DNA from: Anaerolineae bacterium
GTDB taxonomy: Bacteria; Chloroflexota; Anaerolineae; DUEN01
Reading direction: 5' to 3'
Assembly (NCBI GenBank): GCA_025060615.1
Contig: JANXBS010000006.1
Span: 1-64,000 of the forward strand
Length of the DNA: 64,000 nt
In this document: positions 42,424 through 50,856 of the stretch, in pieces
How the letters are laid out: each line of letters starts with the position of its first letter
Numbering within the stretch: position 1 is the stretch's first letter
Program-made: the position numbers and the translations under genes
Notes under the pieces: model-generated
Seen by the model: the letters and a program-made list of their open reading frames with translations, nothing else
Databases searched by the model: none
What the model was told of the DNA's origin: nothing

Positions 42424-42482
42424 GAATTGGGTGGGGGAGATTTAGAGGGCAGTGCTGCGCCAGACGATGAGCGAGGGGTTCG

Positions 42483-43352
42483 TCACCCTTTCAGGCCGGT
42501 CAAAGCGATCCCCTCGATGAAGCGCCGTTGGGCGAAGAGATAGACGATGAGCACCGGCAATACGGCCACTGTCGCCCCTGCTGTCATGGAGGCGACATCG
42601 GTGCCGAATCGCCCGCGCAATTGGCTCAATCCCAGCGGGAGCGTGTACAGCCGGGGTTCGTCAATGATCACCAGGGGCCAGAGAAAGTCATCCCAGTTCC
42701 ACATGAAGGTGAAGATGCCCAGCGCTCCCAGCGCGGCTGTAGATAGGGGCATCACGATGCGGAAGAAGATCGCGAACTCTGAAGCCCCGTCTATGCGGCC
42801 GGCGTCAATCAGGTCGTTAGGGATAGAGTGCATGAACTGCCGCATCAGGAAGATGCCAAATGGGCTGAAGGCGCTGGGGATGATCAGCGCCCAATACGAG
42901 TTCGTCCATTTCAGGTCCACCATCAGCGCGTAGAGCGGGATGATGGACACGTTGAATGGGATCATCATCATGCTTAAGACCAAAAGGAAGAGCGCGTCGC
43001 GCCCGCGAAAGCGGAACTTGGCGAACACATAGCCGGCCATCGAGCTAGTGAGGAGGACCAGGATCGTCGTGCTCACGGTGACAAACAGGCTGTTGCGGAA
43101 GAAGACCGGGAAGCCGCCTCCGCGTAGCTTGGTAAGCTCTACCCAGGGGCGCAGCGTAGGCTGATGCGGCCACCAGGTCGGTGGGAAGACCATCACTTCC
43201 TCTTTGGGTTTGAAGGAGGTGATGATCATCCAGTAAAAGGGGGCGACCATGGCGATGGTGCCGATCCCCAACAACAACCACAAGGCCCATTTCTCGATCT
43301 GCCTGGCGAGCGGCCGAGGGCGCGCTCGCATCACAATAGCCTGTGCGTTCAT
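42483..43352 (-). CDS. Sugar ABC transporter permease (MalG type)
   Basis: 289 residues with six membrane helices. The first helix is WALWLLLGIGTIAMVAPFYW, followed by MIITSFKPKEEV, the standard MalG start. The EAA loop is visible as FMHSIPNDLIDAGRIDGASE then FAIFFRIVMPLSTAA, which docks to the ATPase subunit. Start ATG 43352 lies 2 bases after the preceding permease stop. No ATPase gene is in this importer cluster; a shared MsmK-type ATPase elsewhere is the usual answer. Confidence 0.9.
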   Translation of the reverse strand: MNAQAIVMRARPRPLARQIEKWALWLLLGIGTIAMVAPFYWMIITSFKPKEEVMVFPPTWWPHQPTLRPWVELTKLRGGGFPVFFRNSLFVTVSTTILVLLTSSMAGYVFAKFRFRGRDALFLLVLSMMMIPFNVSIIPLYALMVDLKWTNSYWALIIPSAFSPFGIFLMRQFMHSIPNDLIDAGRIDGASEFAIFFRIVMPLSTAALGALGIFTFMWNWDDFLWPLVIIDEPRLYTLPLGLSQLRGRFGTDVASMTAGATVAVLPVLIVYLFAQRRFIEGIALTGLKG

Positions 43353-43354
43353 CG

Positions 43355-44311
43355 TCAATACTCCCATCGCGTCTGCAGGATGCGAAGCTGGAGCAGCGTC
43401 AAAGCCAGGATGATCAGGAACAGGATCAGCCCCATAGCGGAGCCATAGCCCAGCTCCAGCTCTCGGAAGGCCATTAGCCACTGGTACACGGCGACGACCA
43501 TGGTGGAGTTATTGGGCCCGCCGGGCAGTGCATCGCCGGCAGCCGCGCTCATCACGTAGATCGGGCCGAACACCTGCAAGGCTCCGATAACCCCTGTCAC
43601 CAATACAAACACGAAGGTGGGCTGCAGCAAAGGGATCGTGATATGCCAGAACGTCTGCCAGCGGTTCGCTCCGTCCACCTTGGCAGCATCGTAGAAGCTC
43701 TGCGGGATCGTGGTCAGGCCGGCCATGAAGATAACCATCGTAAAACCGACGTTTTTCCAGATAGAGTAGATCGCGATGCTGGGCAACGCCAACTGGGGCG
43801 ATAATAGCCAGCGCTGCGTGGGCAAGCCGGCCAGCGTGAGAAGCTGGTTAAACAACCCCAGCGATGGCTGATACAGCCATTTCCATACCAGTGCCGTTGC
43901 GATGGTGGAGGTCACGACAGGCAGAAAGTATATAGTGCGGAACGCGGTCCTGGCCCTCCCGCTGGCCTCGATCGCCAGCGCCAGGAGCAAGGCCAGGATC
44001 ACATTGGCCGGGATCGTCAAAACGGTGTAATAGAACGTATTGCGCAGCGAGATGCGAAAAATGGGATCGTTTAAAGCTTTGACATATTGTTGCATCCCCA
44101 CGAATGGCGCGTTCGGATCGAAGGCGCGCCACTGCGTAAAGCTCCCCCAGAAGCCGCGAACGACCGGATAAACCCAAAACAGGGCGAAGGAGATGACAAG
44201 GGGGATCAGGATAGTTAAGATAAAGATGCGCTGTTGGACCTTCTGCCGGCTGAAGCGGGTTTCCAGCGCCTCTCGCAGGCCGAGGGCTTTAACCGATGCT
44301 GAAATACCCAT
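43355..44311 (-). CDS. Sugar ABC transporter permease (MalF type)
   Basis: 318 residues with six membrane helices; first helix FILTILIPLVISFALFWVYP, then RGFWGSFTQWRAFDPNAPFV. The EAA loop reads LTTIPQSFYDAAKVDGANRW with QTFWHITIPLLQPTFVFVLV. It pairs with the MalG-type subunit to form the channel of an importer. Start ATG 44311 has AAGGGCGGAG upstream; a longer open frame to 44554 crosses the hairpin region and is not used. Confidence 0.9.
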   Translation of the reverse strand: MGISASVKALGLREALETRFSRQKVQQRIFILTILIPLVISFALFWVYPVVRGFWGSFTQWRAFDPNAPFVGMQQYVKALNDPIFRISLRNTFYYTVLTIPANVILALLLALAIEASGRARTAFRTIYFLPVVTSTIATALVWKWLYQPSLGLFNQLLTLAGLPTQRWLLSPQLALPSIAIYSIWKNVGFTMVIFMAGLTTIPQSFYDAAKVDGANRWQTFWHITIPLLQPTFVFVLVTGVIGALQVFGPIYVMSAAAGDALPGGPNNSTMVVAVYQWLMAFRELELGYGSAMGLILFLIILALTLLQLRILQTRWEY

Positions 44312-44516
44312 ATCTCCGCCCTTCCCATGCCAACACCAACAGGCTTCACAAGTCCCTGATATCGCCTTCCCTGTGCGTATGAGGAGAGGCCGGGGAGCTA
44401 GATCACCCACAGGCCAGGGGAATCTGAGGATAGAACATTCCTCTACGTCATCCCATTTGGGCAGGAAACGGCTCCATACACGTAAGTCCCTAACCCCTCC
44501 CATCAGCTTTCCGTTG

Positions 44517-44559
44517 GGCGGGTGAAAACTGGCCTCTGTTGAGGGAGTTTTCACCCGCC
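44517..44559. terminator. Long perfect hairpin between binding protein and permease genes
   Basis: GGCGGGTGAAAACT (44517-44530) pairs perfectly with AGTTTTCACCCGCC (44546-44559). The 15-base loop holds a further CCTC/GAGG pair, so the structure continues almost to the tip. It lies 11 bases after the stop of the minus-strand binding-protein gene and about 200 bases before the permease start. No T-run is seen. Like the malE-malF intergenic repeats, it could stabilise the binding-protein mRNA and lower permease expression. The rest of the gap 44312-44570 holds no gene. Confidence 0.65.
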
Positions 44560-44570
44560 TCGCCGTCGGC

Positions 44571-45950
44571 TCACGCCGCAGGTGGCCTGTAGTTGCGCTC
44601 GACGATGTAGCGCCTCTTGCCCGATTCCTTGAAGGCCGCGTTCATCTGCTCCGTGGCCTTGTCAAGGGCTTCCTTGGGCTCCTTTCCCTCCAGGATAACC
44701 TCATCGAACATGGCACGCCAGAACTTCTCGGCTTCCAGCGGGCGTTCGCCGTAGTTCACCCGATAGGGCAACGTCTCCGCCTGCGTGGCGATCACGTTGT
44801 TGCCCATGATGTCCGGATGGTTGAGCAAATGCTTGGCGTCCGGTGGCCCCAGCATCACCAGAGCCCACTTGACTCGATGCTCGTCCGAGCCGATCATGTG
44901 CTTGATAAAATCGAACGCTAGCGCCCTGACCTCGACTGGGAATTTGTTGAAGACGCAGAATCCCTCCTCTGGCACCTGCAACCCCCACGACGGCAAAGGC
45001 CCTCCTGTAAAGGTAGGCTCTACCGCCGTAGCCCACTTGCCCTGCATCTGTGGGAAGCTGGAGTCAATGCCCGGCGCGGTGTAGCCCTGGTTGATGTAGA
45101 AGGCCGCCTTGCCGTTACCGAAGGCATCCCCCTGGCTCAGGAACTCCGGGTCATCCACCTTCCAGGTGTGGTAGATGTCCTTGATAAACTGCAGGGCGCG
45201 GACACCCTCCTCGCGGTTCCAGAGCGCCTCCGTGCCTTCCTCGTTGTACAGCCAGCCGCCTTGCTGATACACGAGGTCCATCCAGAGCCACTCCCGCGCC
45301 CAGTAGTCGTTCAAGGAGAGGCCCACCTGGACGATCTTGCCGCTGGCGTCTCTCTTAGTGAGTTGCTGAGCCATTTTGATGAAGTCATCCCATTTCCGGG
45401 GGATCTCCGTCTCCTTGATGCCCTCGGCCTCTAGCAGCTCGCGGTTGTAGTACACCGCATCAGCATAGTAACAGAAGTCGCAGGTGTAGATCTCGCCCGT
45501 CTCCGGATCGCGATTGAAGGGGGTGCTGATTAAGTCGTCCCAATCAAATATGTCGTCGGGATAAGGGGTCAAGATGCCCGCTCGCTGGAGATCGTAACGC
45601 CAGAAGAAGTGAATGTTGGAGAACGCGGGGCCCGTGCCGGCCGTCGCTACGGTGAGGATCTTGGTCTCGATTTCCGTCCAATCCAGTGGATTGTACTTCA
45701 GCGTGACGCCGGGGTGAGCCTCTTCCCACGACTTGACCAGCTCTTCCATGAAAGCCATGCGCGGCTCGTAAGCCCAGTCCCAGAACTCGATAGTCCCCTG
45801 GAACCCAGCTTCCTTTGCTGCAGGCGCCGCGGGGGCCGCTCCTGGCGCGGGCGCACAGGCGGCCAACGCTGCAGCGCCACCGGTCAAAGCCAACAGACGC
45901 AGAAAGCTGCGTCGGCCCATCGTCCTCCGCAAGCCCGTGCCTCCGTACAT
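44571..45950 (-). CDS. Sugar ABC transporter substrate-binding lipoprotein
   Basis: 459 residues, family 1 extracellular solute-binding protein. The N-terminus has a twin-arginine motif (GRRSFLRLLAL) and a lipobox LAAC, so it is probably exported folded by Tat and lipid-anchored. An Ala/Pro-rich linker follows, then TIEFWDWAYEPRMAFMEELV and the usual SBP segments (KAAFYINQGYT, GLQVPEEGFCVFNKF). It delivers a sugar or glycan to the two permeases downstream. GGGAGGGG precedes ATG 45950. Confidence 0.88.
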   Translation of the reverse strand: MYGGTGLRRTMGRRSFLRLLALTGGAAALAACAPAPGAAPAAPAAKEAGFQGTIEFWDWAYEPRMAFMEELVKSWEEAHPGVTLKYNPLDWTEIETKILTVATAGTGPAFSNIHFFWRYDLQRAGILTPYPDDIFDWDDLISTPFNRDPETGEIYTCDFCYYADAVYYNRELLEAEGIKETEIPRKWDDFIKMAQQLTKRDASGKIVQVGLSLNDYWAREWLWMDLVYQQGGWLYNEEGTEALWNREEGVRALQFIKDIYHTWKVDDPEFLSQGDAFGNGKAAFYINQGYTAPGIDSSFPQMQGKWATAVEPTFTGGPLPSWGLQVPEEGFCVFNKFPVEVRALAFDFIKHMIGSDEHRVKWALVMLGPPDAKHLLNHPDIMGNNVIATQAETLPYRVNYGERPLEAEKFWRAMFDEVILEGKEPKEALDKATEQMNAAFKESGKRRYIVERNYRPPAA

Positions 45951-46095
45951 GGTCCCCTCCCATATATAAGTTTATAGGCGGACTTTTGCGGCTGCTCAGG
46001 AACTGATTAACCCGAGATGCGGAAGCCAGATGCGAATTCTCCCTTAGACACCACCTCCTCATAGGATAAAATATCCCTGGCGGGATTCCACAGGT

Positions 46096-47511
46096 TCAAC
46101 CAAACCGCTGTCGAGCTGACTCGATCACCGCGAGCAGATCTCGTTCCACGCGCTCGCTCAACCTGGGAGGCTCTGGTGATCTCGCGACGATCTCGCGGTA
46201 CCGTTCGAGTGCGAAGTCCACATCCAGCCTGCGCCCATCCCGCATCCACGGCTCAACCATCTGCCGTGACCAGACGCGCGGCTGCCAGTGCTCCGAGCGA
46301 AAGAAGCGCGCTGTGTGCTCCGTTTCCAGGAAAATCTTGCCAGGCCCCAGCTCCCGGATCACGTCAAAGCCGATCACCTCATCGTCCACTCTATATTCTC
46401 GCGCAAAACAGCGCAGCGCGCCGATGAATTCGTTATCGAGAATCATCTGAATGGGCGAGAAAACCTGGTCAATAGAGAGCAACCCAGCGTCCAGATGCGC
46501 GCTGCCGCCCAGCAACAAGGTCGGAATAGCTGTGAGCGCCTTCTGTGCCCCCGCCTCGACCGATGGCAGCTTGGCGTCGGCTAGGCCGCAATGCCCATGG
46601 AAACTAGCCCCGTAGAAGCGAGCCAATTGGGCGGTCATCAGGTTGGTGATGGCCATCTCCGGCCGGCCGTATGGGTAGATCAGCGTGCTCATGTCGAGCA
46701 CTGATATCGAGCAGCTCAGGTGCAGGCGGCGCTCACCGAACAGCGCCCGCTCGATGAGGTTGATCAACAGTTGCTCGGCCAAGTTGAGCGTAACCGCGCC
46801 GGCCAGCGTCACAGGGGCTGTGCCACCCGCGCTCAGCATGTTGCCGATGCGCACCCGCAGGCCCTGCTTCCAGAAGTAGGCTACCTGCTCTGCTTCGTTG
46901 CGCGCCAGCCGCAGCGGTGAGGCCAGATAGACCGTACCCCGGAAGACGTCTGCCAGCGGCTGACCGATCGCGTCGGCGTAGATCGCGGTCATCTCCAGGA
47001 TGTATGGACAGCACTCCGTCACCTGGATTGTCCCATGCTCTTCGGCCCCGTACTTCCAGGCATAGAGGCGCTCATACAGCGGCTCTAGATACGCCGGAAC
47101 CCCTAGTGGGCATCCTAACAGCCCGGCGCCACCGATATGTTCCAGCCTTTTGGCCACATGAAAATAGTCTAGCAGATACGGCAGTGTCCACGGCTCCAGC
47201 CGATCGGTGCCAGGGACATGATAGTAACCCAAGTATACTCCGGCGCGAGCCGTCACCTGCGGTGTGGCTTGGTCCCAATCGAAGCGTTCCGACTCGGCCA
47301 GAAAGCGCTCCACGAACGCGGGTGAGAAACGCACCGTTTGAGTCGCTCGATCCACCGTGCCGCCGAAATCGGCCAGCGCGCCGAGCAGGTCAGGACTCTC
47401 GACGAGCATCCCAACCTCGGCCAGGATACGGAGCACGTTGCGATGGATCGCGGCGATCTCGTCATGACCTAGACCGTTGAAGGCGTTAGCTGCCACACGC
47501 ACGATCCTCAT
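46096..47511 (-). CDS. MttB-like (non-pyrrolysine) trimethylamine methyltransferase family protein
   Basis: 471 residues. Segments typical of the family: IHRNVLRILAEVGMLVESPD at the N-terminus, HVAKRLEHIGGAGLLGCPLG, YGRPEMAITNLMTAQLARFY, and LGGSAHLDAGLLSIDQVFSP near the C-terminus. True MttB reads an in-frame UAG as pyrrolysine; this gene is open throughout, so it belongs to the non-pyrrolysine group that includes glycine-betaine and other quaternary-amine demethylases. They pass a methyl group to a corrinoid protein, but no corrinoid gene lies nearby. Start: ATG 47511 has AGGAG directly abutting; a GTG nine bases downstream fits that ribosome site better. Confidence 0.82.
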   Translation of the reverse strand: MRIVRVAANAFNGLGHDEIAAIHRNVLRILAEVGMLVESPDLLGALADFGGTVDRATQTVRFSPAFVERFLAESERFDWDQATPQVTARAGVYLGYYHVPGTDRLEPWTLPYLLDYFHVAKRLEHIGGAGLLGCPLGVPAYLEPLYERLYAWKYGAEEHGTIQVTECCPYILEMTAIYADAIGQPLADVFRGTVYLASPLRLARNEAEQVAYFWKQGLRVRIGNMLSAGGTAPVTLAGAVTLNLAEQLLINLIERALFGERRLHLSCSISVLDMSTLIYPYGRPEMAITNLMTAQLARFYGASFHGHCGLADAKLPSVEAGAQKALTAIPTLLLGGSAHLDAGLLSIDQVFSPIQMILDNEFIGALRCFAREYRVDDEVIGFDVIRELGPGKIFLETEHTARFFRSEHWQPRVWSRQMVEPWMRDGRRLDVDFALERYREIVARSPEPPRLSERVERDLLAVIESARQRFG

Positions 47512-47564
47512 CTCCTAACAAAGTCATCTGTTACCATCTACCGGACCTTAACTTATGATTGAGC

Positions 47565-47596
47565 TTGACACCTGTCATATTTTGCATTACAATGCA
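47565..47596 (+). promoter_or_regulatory. VapBC promoter with overlapping palindromic operator
   Basis: TTGACA (47565-47570), 17 bp, TACAAT (47588-47593). Inverted repeat TGCATT/AATGCA (47583-47588 and 47591-47596) spans the -10 box, overlapping a second palindrome CAATGCATTG (47590-47599). This is the usual place for autorepression by an antitoxin. GGAGGTGAG follows as ribosome site. Confidence 0.7.
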
Positions 47597-47614
47597 TTGC
47601 GGAGGTGAGCCCTA

Positions 47615-47863
47615 ATGGAAGCCCAGTTGACCGTACGCTTGCCGGCAGAATTGGCCGAACAACTGGATCGTGTAGCCCGACGCTTGCGGCGCAAGCGCTC
47701 GGAAATCGTCCGTATGGCGGTAGAGCAATTCCTTAGCTCCCAGGTAGAGACGCGTCCCATCGAACAGGTCCGCGATCTGCTCGGTCAAATCGAGAGCGGC
47801 GTGCCGGACCTGGGACAGCGACATCGCGAGTATCTGATGAGCCGTCTGCGTCATGGGTGCTGA
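47615..47863 (+). CDS. Ribbon-helix-helix antitoxin (VapB-like)
   Basis: 82 residues. The N-terminus LTVRLPAELAEQLDRVARRL, then RRKRSEIVRMAVEQFL, is a CopG/RHH DNA-binding fold: one beta strand and two helices. The C-terminal half (IEQVRDLLGQIESGVPDLGQ) would wrap the toxin. It ends 11 bases inside the toxin gene, the typical coupling of a toxin-antitoxin pair. It probably dimerises on the palindrome at 47583-47599 and represses its own promoter. Confidence 0.85.
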   Translation: MEAQLTVRLPAELAEQLDRVARRLRRKRSEIVRMAVEQFLSSQVETRPIEQVRDLLGQIESGVPDLGQRHREYLMSRLRHGC

Positions 47864-48269
47864 ACTTTTACTGGATACGGGCGCGTTTGTCGCTTTGGTG
47901 GATCGCAGCGAGACGCGCCACGCCGATTGCGTCGCAGTATTGGAAAACTGGTTGGGAGCCGTTGTTACTACGGAAGCGGTTCTAACCGAGACCTTACACC
48001 TGGTGGGTCCTGGTTGGAAAGCCCAAGAGATCTGTCTGGAGTTCTTTTTGCGTGGCGCGTTTCTACTTATCCCCTCCTCTCGGCAGAGCCTGCATCGAGT
48101 CACGGCGCTGATGAGGAAATACCAGGATGTGCCGATGGATTTTGCCGATGCGACACTCGTCGCACTAGGCGAAGAATTAGAAACAGACCAGGTCTTCACG
48201 CTTGACCAACGTGGGTTCTCTGTGTATCGCCTGCATGGGAAAAAACCTTTCCGCATCCTTCCGGCTTAG
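47853..48269 (+). CDS. vapC: PIN-domain toxin (VapC-like)
   Basis: 138 residues. PIN acidic residues are in place: LLLDTGAFVALVDRSETRHA (Asp in the first strand), TEAVLTETLHLV (Glu), MDFADATLVALGEEL (Asp) and VFTLDQRGFSVY (Asp). VapC proteins are metal-dependent RNases that cut tRNA or rRNA and are held inactive by VapB. The start ATG 47853 overlaps the antitoxin stop. The pair separates two catabolic blocks; the gap 48270-48417 after it shows no further feature. Confidence 0.88.
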   Translation: MGAELLLDTGAFVALVDRSETRHADCVAVLENWLGAVVTTEAVLTETLHLVGPGWKAQEICLEFFLRGAFLLIPSSRQSLHRVTALMRKYQDVPMDFADATLVALGEELETDQVFTLDQRGFSVYRLHGKKPFRILPA

Positions 48270-48417
48270 CAGCTCTCCTGCCATATCGTCCTGCGATCCC
48301 AACCCTGCGCTATAGGTCTCCTCTGGAAAGTGTCTTGCTGAAAAGGTCTCCGCTTATCTGCTTTGTAGGGCCTTTGGTTGGGTCTCAAAGCCTGGACCGG
48401 TGCCATTGGCCGCCTGT

Positions 48418-49800
48418 TCACGCGAATTGAGGCAGGTGCTGCTTGTGCGCCTGGAGCAGCTCGTCGGCCAGCTTCTCCGCAATGGCTGGATCAGTCACTG
48501 AGCCATCCGCTAGCAAGGCCTCGACGAACAGCTTGCGGCTGCCAGTGAGCGCCGCTTCCACCGTCACCTCGTGCGCGGCGATCCGCCGCAATAACGGCGC
48601 AGCCAGGATGTCAGGAAAATCGGGCACTTGCACAGGCATCAGACCGCGCCCCGTCGCCACCGTGGATAGCTCCAGGATCGCGTCGTCCGGTAGCTGCGGG
48701 ATCGCGCCGCGGTTCGGAACGTTGGCGGCGAACATCTGGCGCGTATCCCCCTCGATGGCGAACAGGATGTCCAGAAGTTGAGCATGTTCTCCCTCGGCTC
48801 GCTCAAAGATGCGGGTGTCCAGTGGCATCTCGCCGAGCGCCTGAGCGCGCATGCGCTCATAGATCGCGTCGCCCCAAGCCAGGGTCTCCTCCACGGAGAA
48901 CACATCCACGCCGAGTTTACCTCGGCCATAATACTCGCCATTGGGAAATCGCTCGGGGAAGAACTCCACCACATGACGGTCGTTTACCGCCGGGTAGGCC
49001 CCATAGGTCTCAAACAGCGACCACGAGAAGGGGTTACGCGCGGCCGGGATGTACCGCTTGCCCCGCTCTAACGTCGTATCACCTCCTGGTGCCGTGGACG
49101 CGCCGGCCTGCACCGAGCCTCCCGCGGCCCGCTCGCGCGCAAGCTGTTGGCGTACCAGGGGCCAGGCATCTTCCCCTCTCCAGCGCAGGTCATAGATCCA
49201 GGTGAAATGGTTGACGCCGGCTGCCAGGTACGTGACCTCTTCCGCCGGCTTGCCGATGAACGCCGCCAGCTCCAGATAGACGTCGTAGGTGCCGATGCAC
49301 AGCCCGATGACGTTAGCGCCGGTTGCCTTACGGATCGCCCAGCAGTTCACCGTCATCGGGTTGGAGTAGTTGACGAAGAACGCCTGCGGGCAAAGCCGCA
49401 TCACGTCGCGCGCGATCGCCACGTTGGCGGGGACCATGCGCATGGCGCGCGACACCCCCCCCGCCATGACTGAGTCGCCCACTGGCTGAAAGATGCCGTA
49501 TTTACGCGGGATGACTACGTCAGCCTCCCATGCCTTCCGCCCACCCACACCGATAGTGCTCACTACGACGTCGGCCCCCGGCAGGAGATCGCACCGGTCG
49601 GTCGAGGACTCGACGCAGATGTCAGCCTGTCTCGCCGCGATCATGCGCCTGCTCAACCCCTCGGCCACCTGGAGAGCTTGGGGATCAATGTCTACCAATC
49701 CGAGCTGCCAGGGCCGGCCTGATAGGATCAGGTCTGCGACCAGGCCCTGAGTGAACATGGCGCTGCCGGCGCCGATGATGACAATTTTGCGACGAGCCAT
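48418..49800 (-). CDS. Glycoside hydrolase family 4 (alpha-galactosidase/glucuronidase-like)
   Basis: 460 residues. GH4 enzymes use NAD and a metal to break glycosidic bonds by oxidation at C3. Visible motifs: NAD loop KIVIIGAGSAMFTQGLV, DIDPQALQVAEGLSRRMI, FFVNYSNPMTVNCWAIRKA, the metal-binding Cys in IGLCIGTYDV and His in LAAGVNHFTWIYDL. FSVEETLAWGDAIYE and LPDDAILELSTVATGRGLMP follow. Sequence of the Cys region (GLCIG rather than GLCHS) leaves specificity open. It is the last gene of the operon led by the SIS gene. Confidence 0.88.
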   Translation of the reverse strand: MARRKIVIIGAGSAMFTQGLVADLILSGRPWQLGLVDIDPQALQVAEGLSRRMIAARQADICVESSTDRCDLLPGADVVVSTIGVGGRKAWEADVVIPRKYGIFQPVGDSVMAGGVSRAMRMVPANVAIARDVMRLCPQAFFVNYSNPMTVNCWAIRKATGANVIGLCIGTYDVYLELAAFIGKPAEEVTYLAAGVNHFTWIYDLRWRGEDAWPLVRQQLARERAAGGSVQAGASTAPGGDTTLERGKRYIPAARNPFSWSLFETYGAYPAVNDRHVVEFFPERFPNGEYYGRGKLGVDVFSVEETLAWGDAIYERMRAQALGEMPLDTRIFERAEGEHAQLLDILFAIEGDTRQMFAANVPNRGAIPQLPDDAILELSTVATGRGLMPVQVPDFPDILAAPLLRRIAAHEVTVEAALTGSRKLFVEALLADGSVTDPAIAEKLADELLQAHKQHLPQFA

Positions 49801-49836
49801 AAGGCTACCTCCCTGTAAAAGATGCGAATGCGCTGC

Positions 49837-50838
49837 TCAGACAGAGCGTCCTGTCAAAGGAAGAGGTGTCTCACGCTTCGCCCCCGCGCTCCTCACGAGC
49901 TCCGGAAAGTTCGCCAAAGTAGGCTGGCCCAGCAACCCACCACGGGCCTGTATGGTGGCGCGGCCACAGGCGTTAGCCAACCTGGCGCACTCCCTCAGCG
50001 GCAAGCCACGCAGCCAGCCGGCCAGGAAGCCGGCATCGAAACTGTCGCCTGCGCCGATAGTGTCCACGATCTGCGGCGCCGGCTCCACCGGCATCACCAG
50101 ATGCTCGCCCCTTCGCCCCACCAGAGCCCCCTGGGCGCCTCGCTTGATCGCCACAGTGGCGACCCTCTCCAGCAGAACGTTCAGCGCCTCATGGACTGAT
50201 GAAGCCTTAGTGATCACTAAAGCTTCCTGTTCGTTCGGGAAAAACAGGTCCACGTGCTGAAGGGCGGCCTCCAACCCTCCATCCCATCGCTCGTTCGGAT
50301 CCCAGTTGGTGTCCAGCGATACCGTCAGCCCCAGCTCCTTCGCTCGCCGTAAGATGGCCGGAGCCTCTGATAGCAGATGAGTCTGCAGGTAATAACTGCC
50401 ATAGTGCAGATGCCGGCCGCTCCGCAAGAACTCATCGGTGATATCTTCCGGGTAAACCGCGTGGAGGCTGCCACCATAGGTGAGGATGGCTCGATCTCCA
50501 TTAGAGCGACATAGCGCGAGGCCTAACCCCGTCTTCAAACCAGGGTCTACCCGCATATGGCGGGTGTCCACGCCGCTCTCCTGCAGACGCTGGACGATCA
50601 GCCGTCCATAGGCATCGTCGCCGACGCGGCCCAGAATCCCCACGCGCAGGCCCAGCTTAGCCGCCTGGCAGGCAAAGATGCAGGTGGATCCACCCATCTC
50701 GAGGAAATAGTCACGGACCCACTGCTCCACCTGTCCGAACTGCGGCACGGTCTCGCCTAAGTCCACGATCAAGTCCACGCACGCGTCGGCGATGGTGATC
50801 ACGTCGAAAGGCGCGGTGCGTAATACGTCATGCTCCAT
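49837..50838 (-). CDS. PfkB-family carbohydrate kinase
   Basis: 333 residues, ribokinase fold. FLEMGGSTCIFACQAAKLGL near the N-terminus (substrate Gly-Gly), VGILGRVGDDAYGRL and the ATP/anion-hole signature PQIVDTIGAGDSFDAGFLAG, with the catalytic Asp in GAGD, are clear. It phosphorylates a sugar or amino sugar, probably on the primary hydroxyl, after the upstream isomerase and glycosidase steps. ATG 50838 leaves 18 bases after the URO-D-like gene. Confidence 0.87.
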   Translation of the reverse strand: MEHDVLRTAPFDVITIADACVDLIVDLGETVPQFGQVEQWVRDYFLEMGGSTCIFACQAAKLGLRVGILGRVGDDAYGRLIVQRLQESGVDTRHMRVDPGLKTGLGLALCRSNGDRAILTYGGSLHAVYPEDITDEFLRSGRHLHYGSYYLQTHLLSEAPAILRRAKELGLTVSLDTNWDPNERWDGGLEAALQHVDLFFPNEQEALVITKASSVHEALNVLLERVATVAIKRGAQGALVGRRGEHLVMPVEPAPQIVDTIGAGDSFDAGFLAGWLRGLPLRECARLANACGRATIQARGGLLGQPTLANFPELVRSAGAKRETPLPLTGRSV

Positions 50839-50856
50839 GTGTTATCCGTCGTCCGA

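Noticed and set aside
46096-47511. Pyrrolysine-type MttB
   Set aside because: The frame is uninterrupted over the family length, so there is no UAG codon to read.
48270-48417. Extra gene or terminator between VapC and GH4
   Set aside because: No open frame with features and no strong stem found; only a short repeated GGTCTCC.
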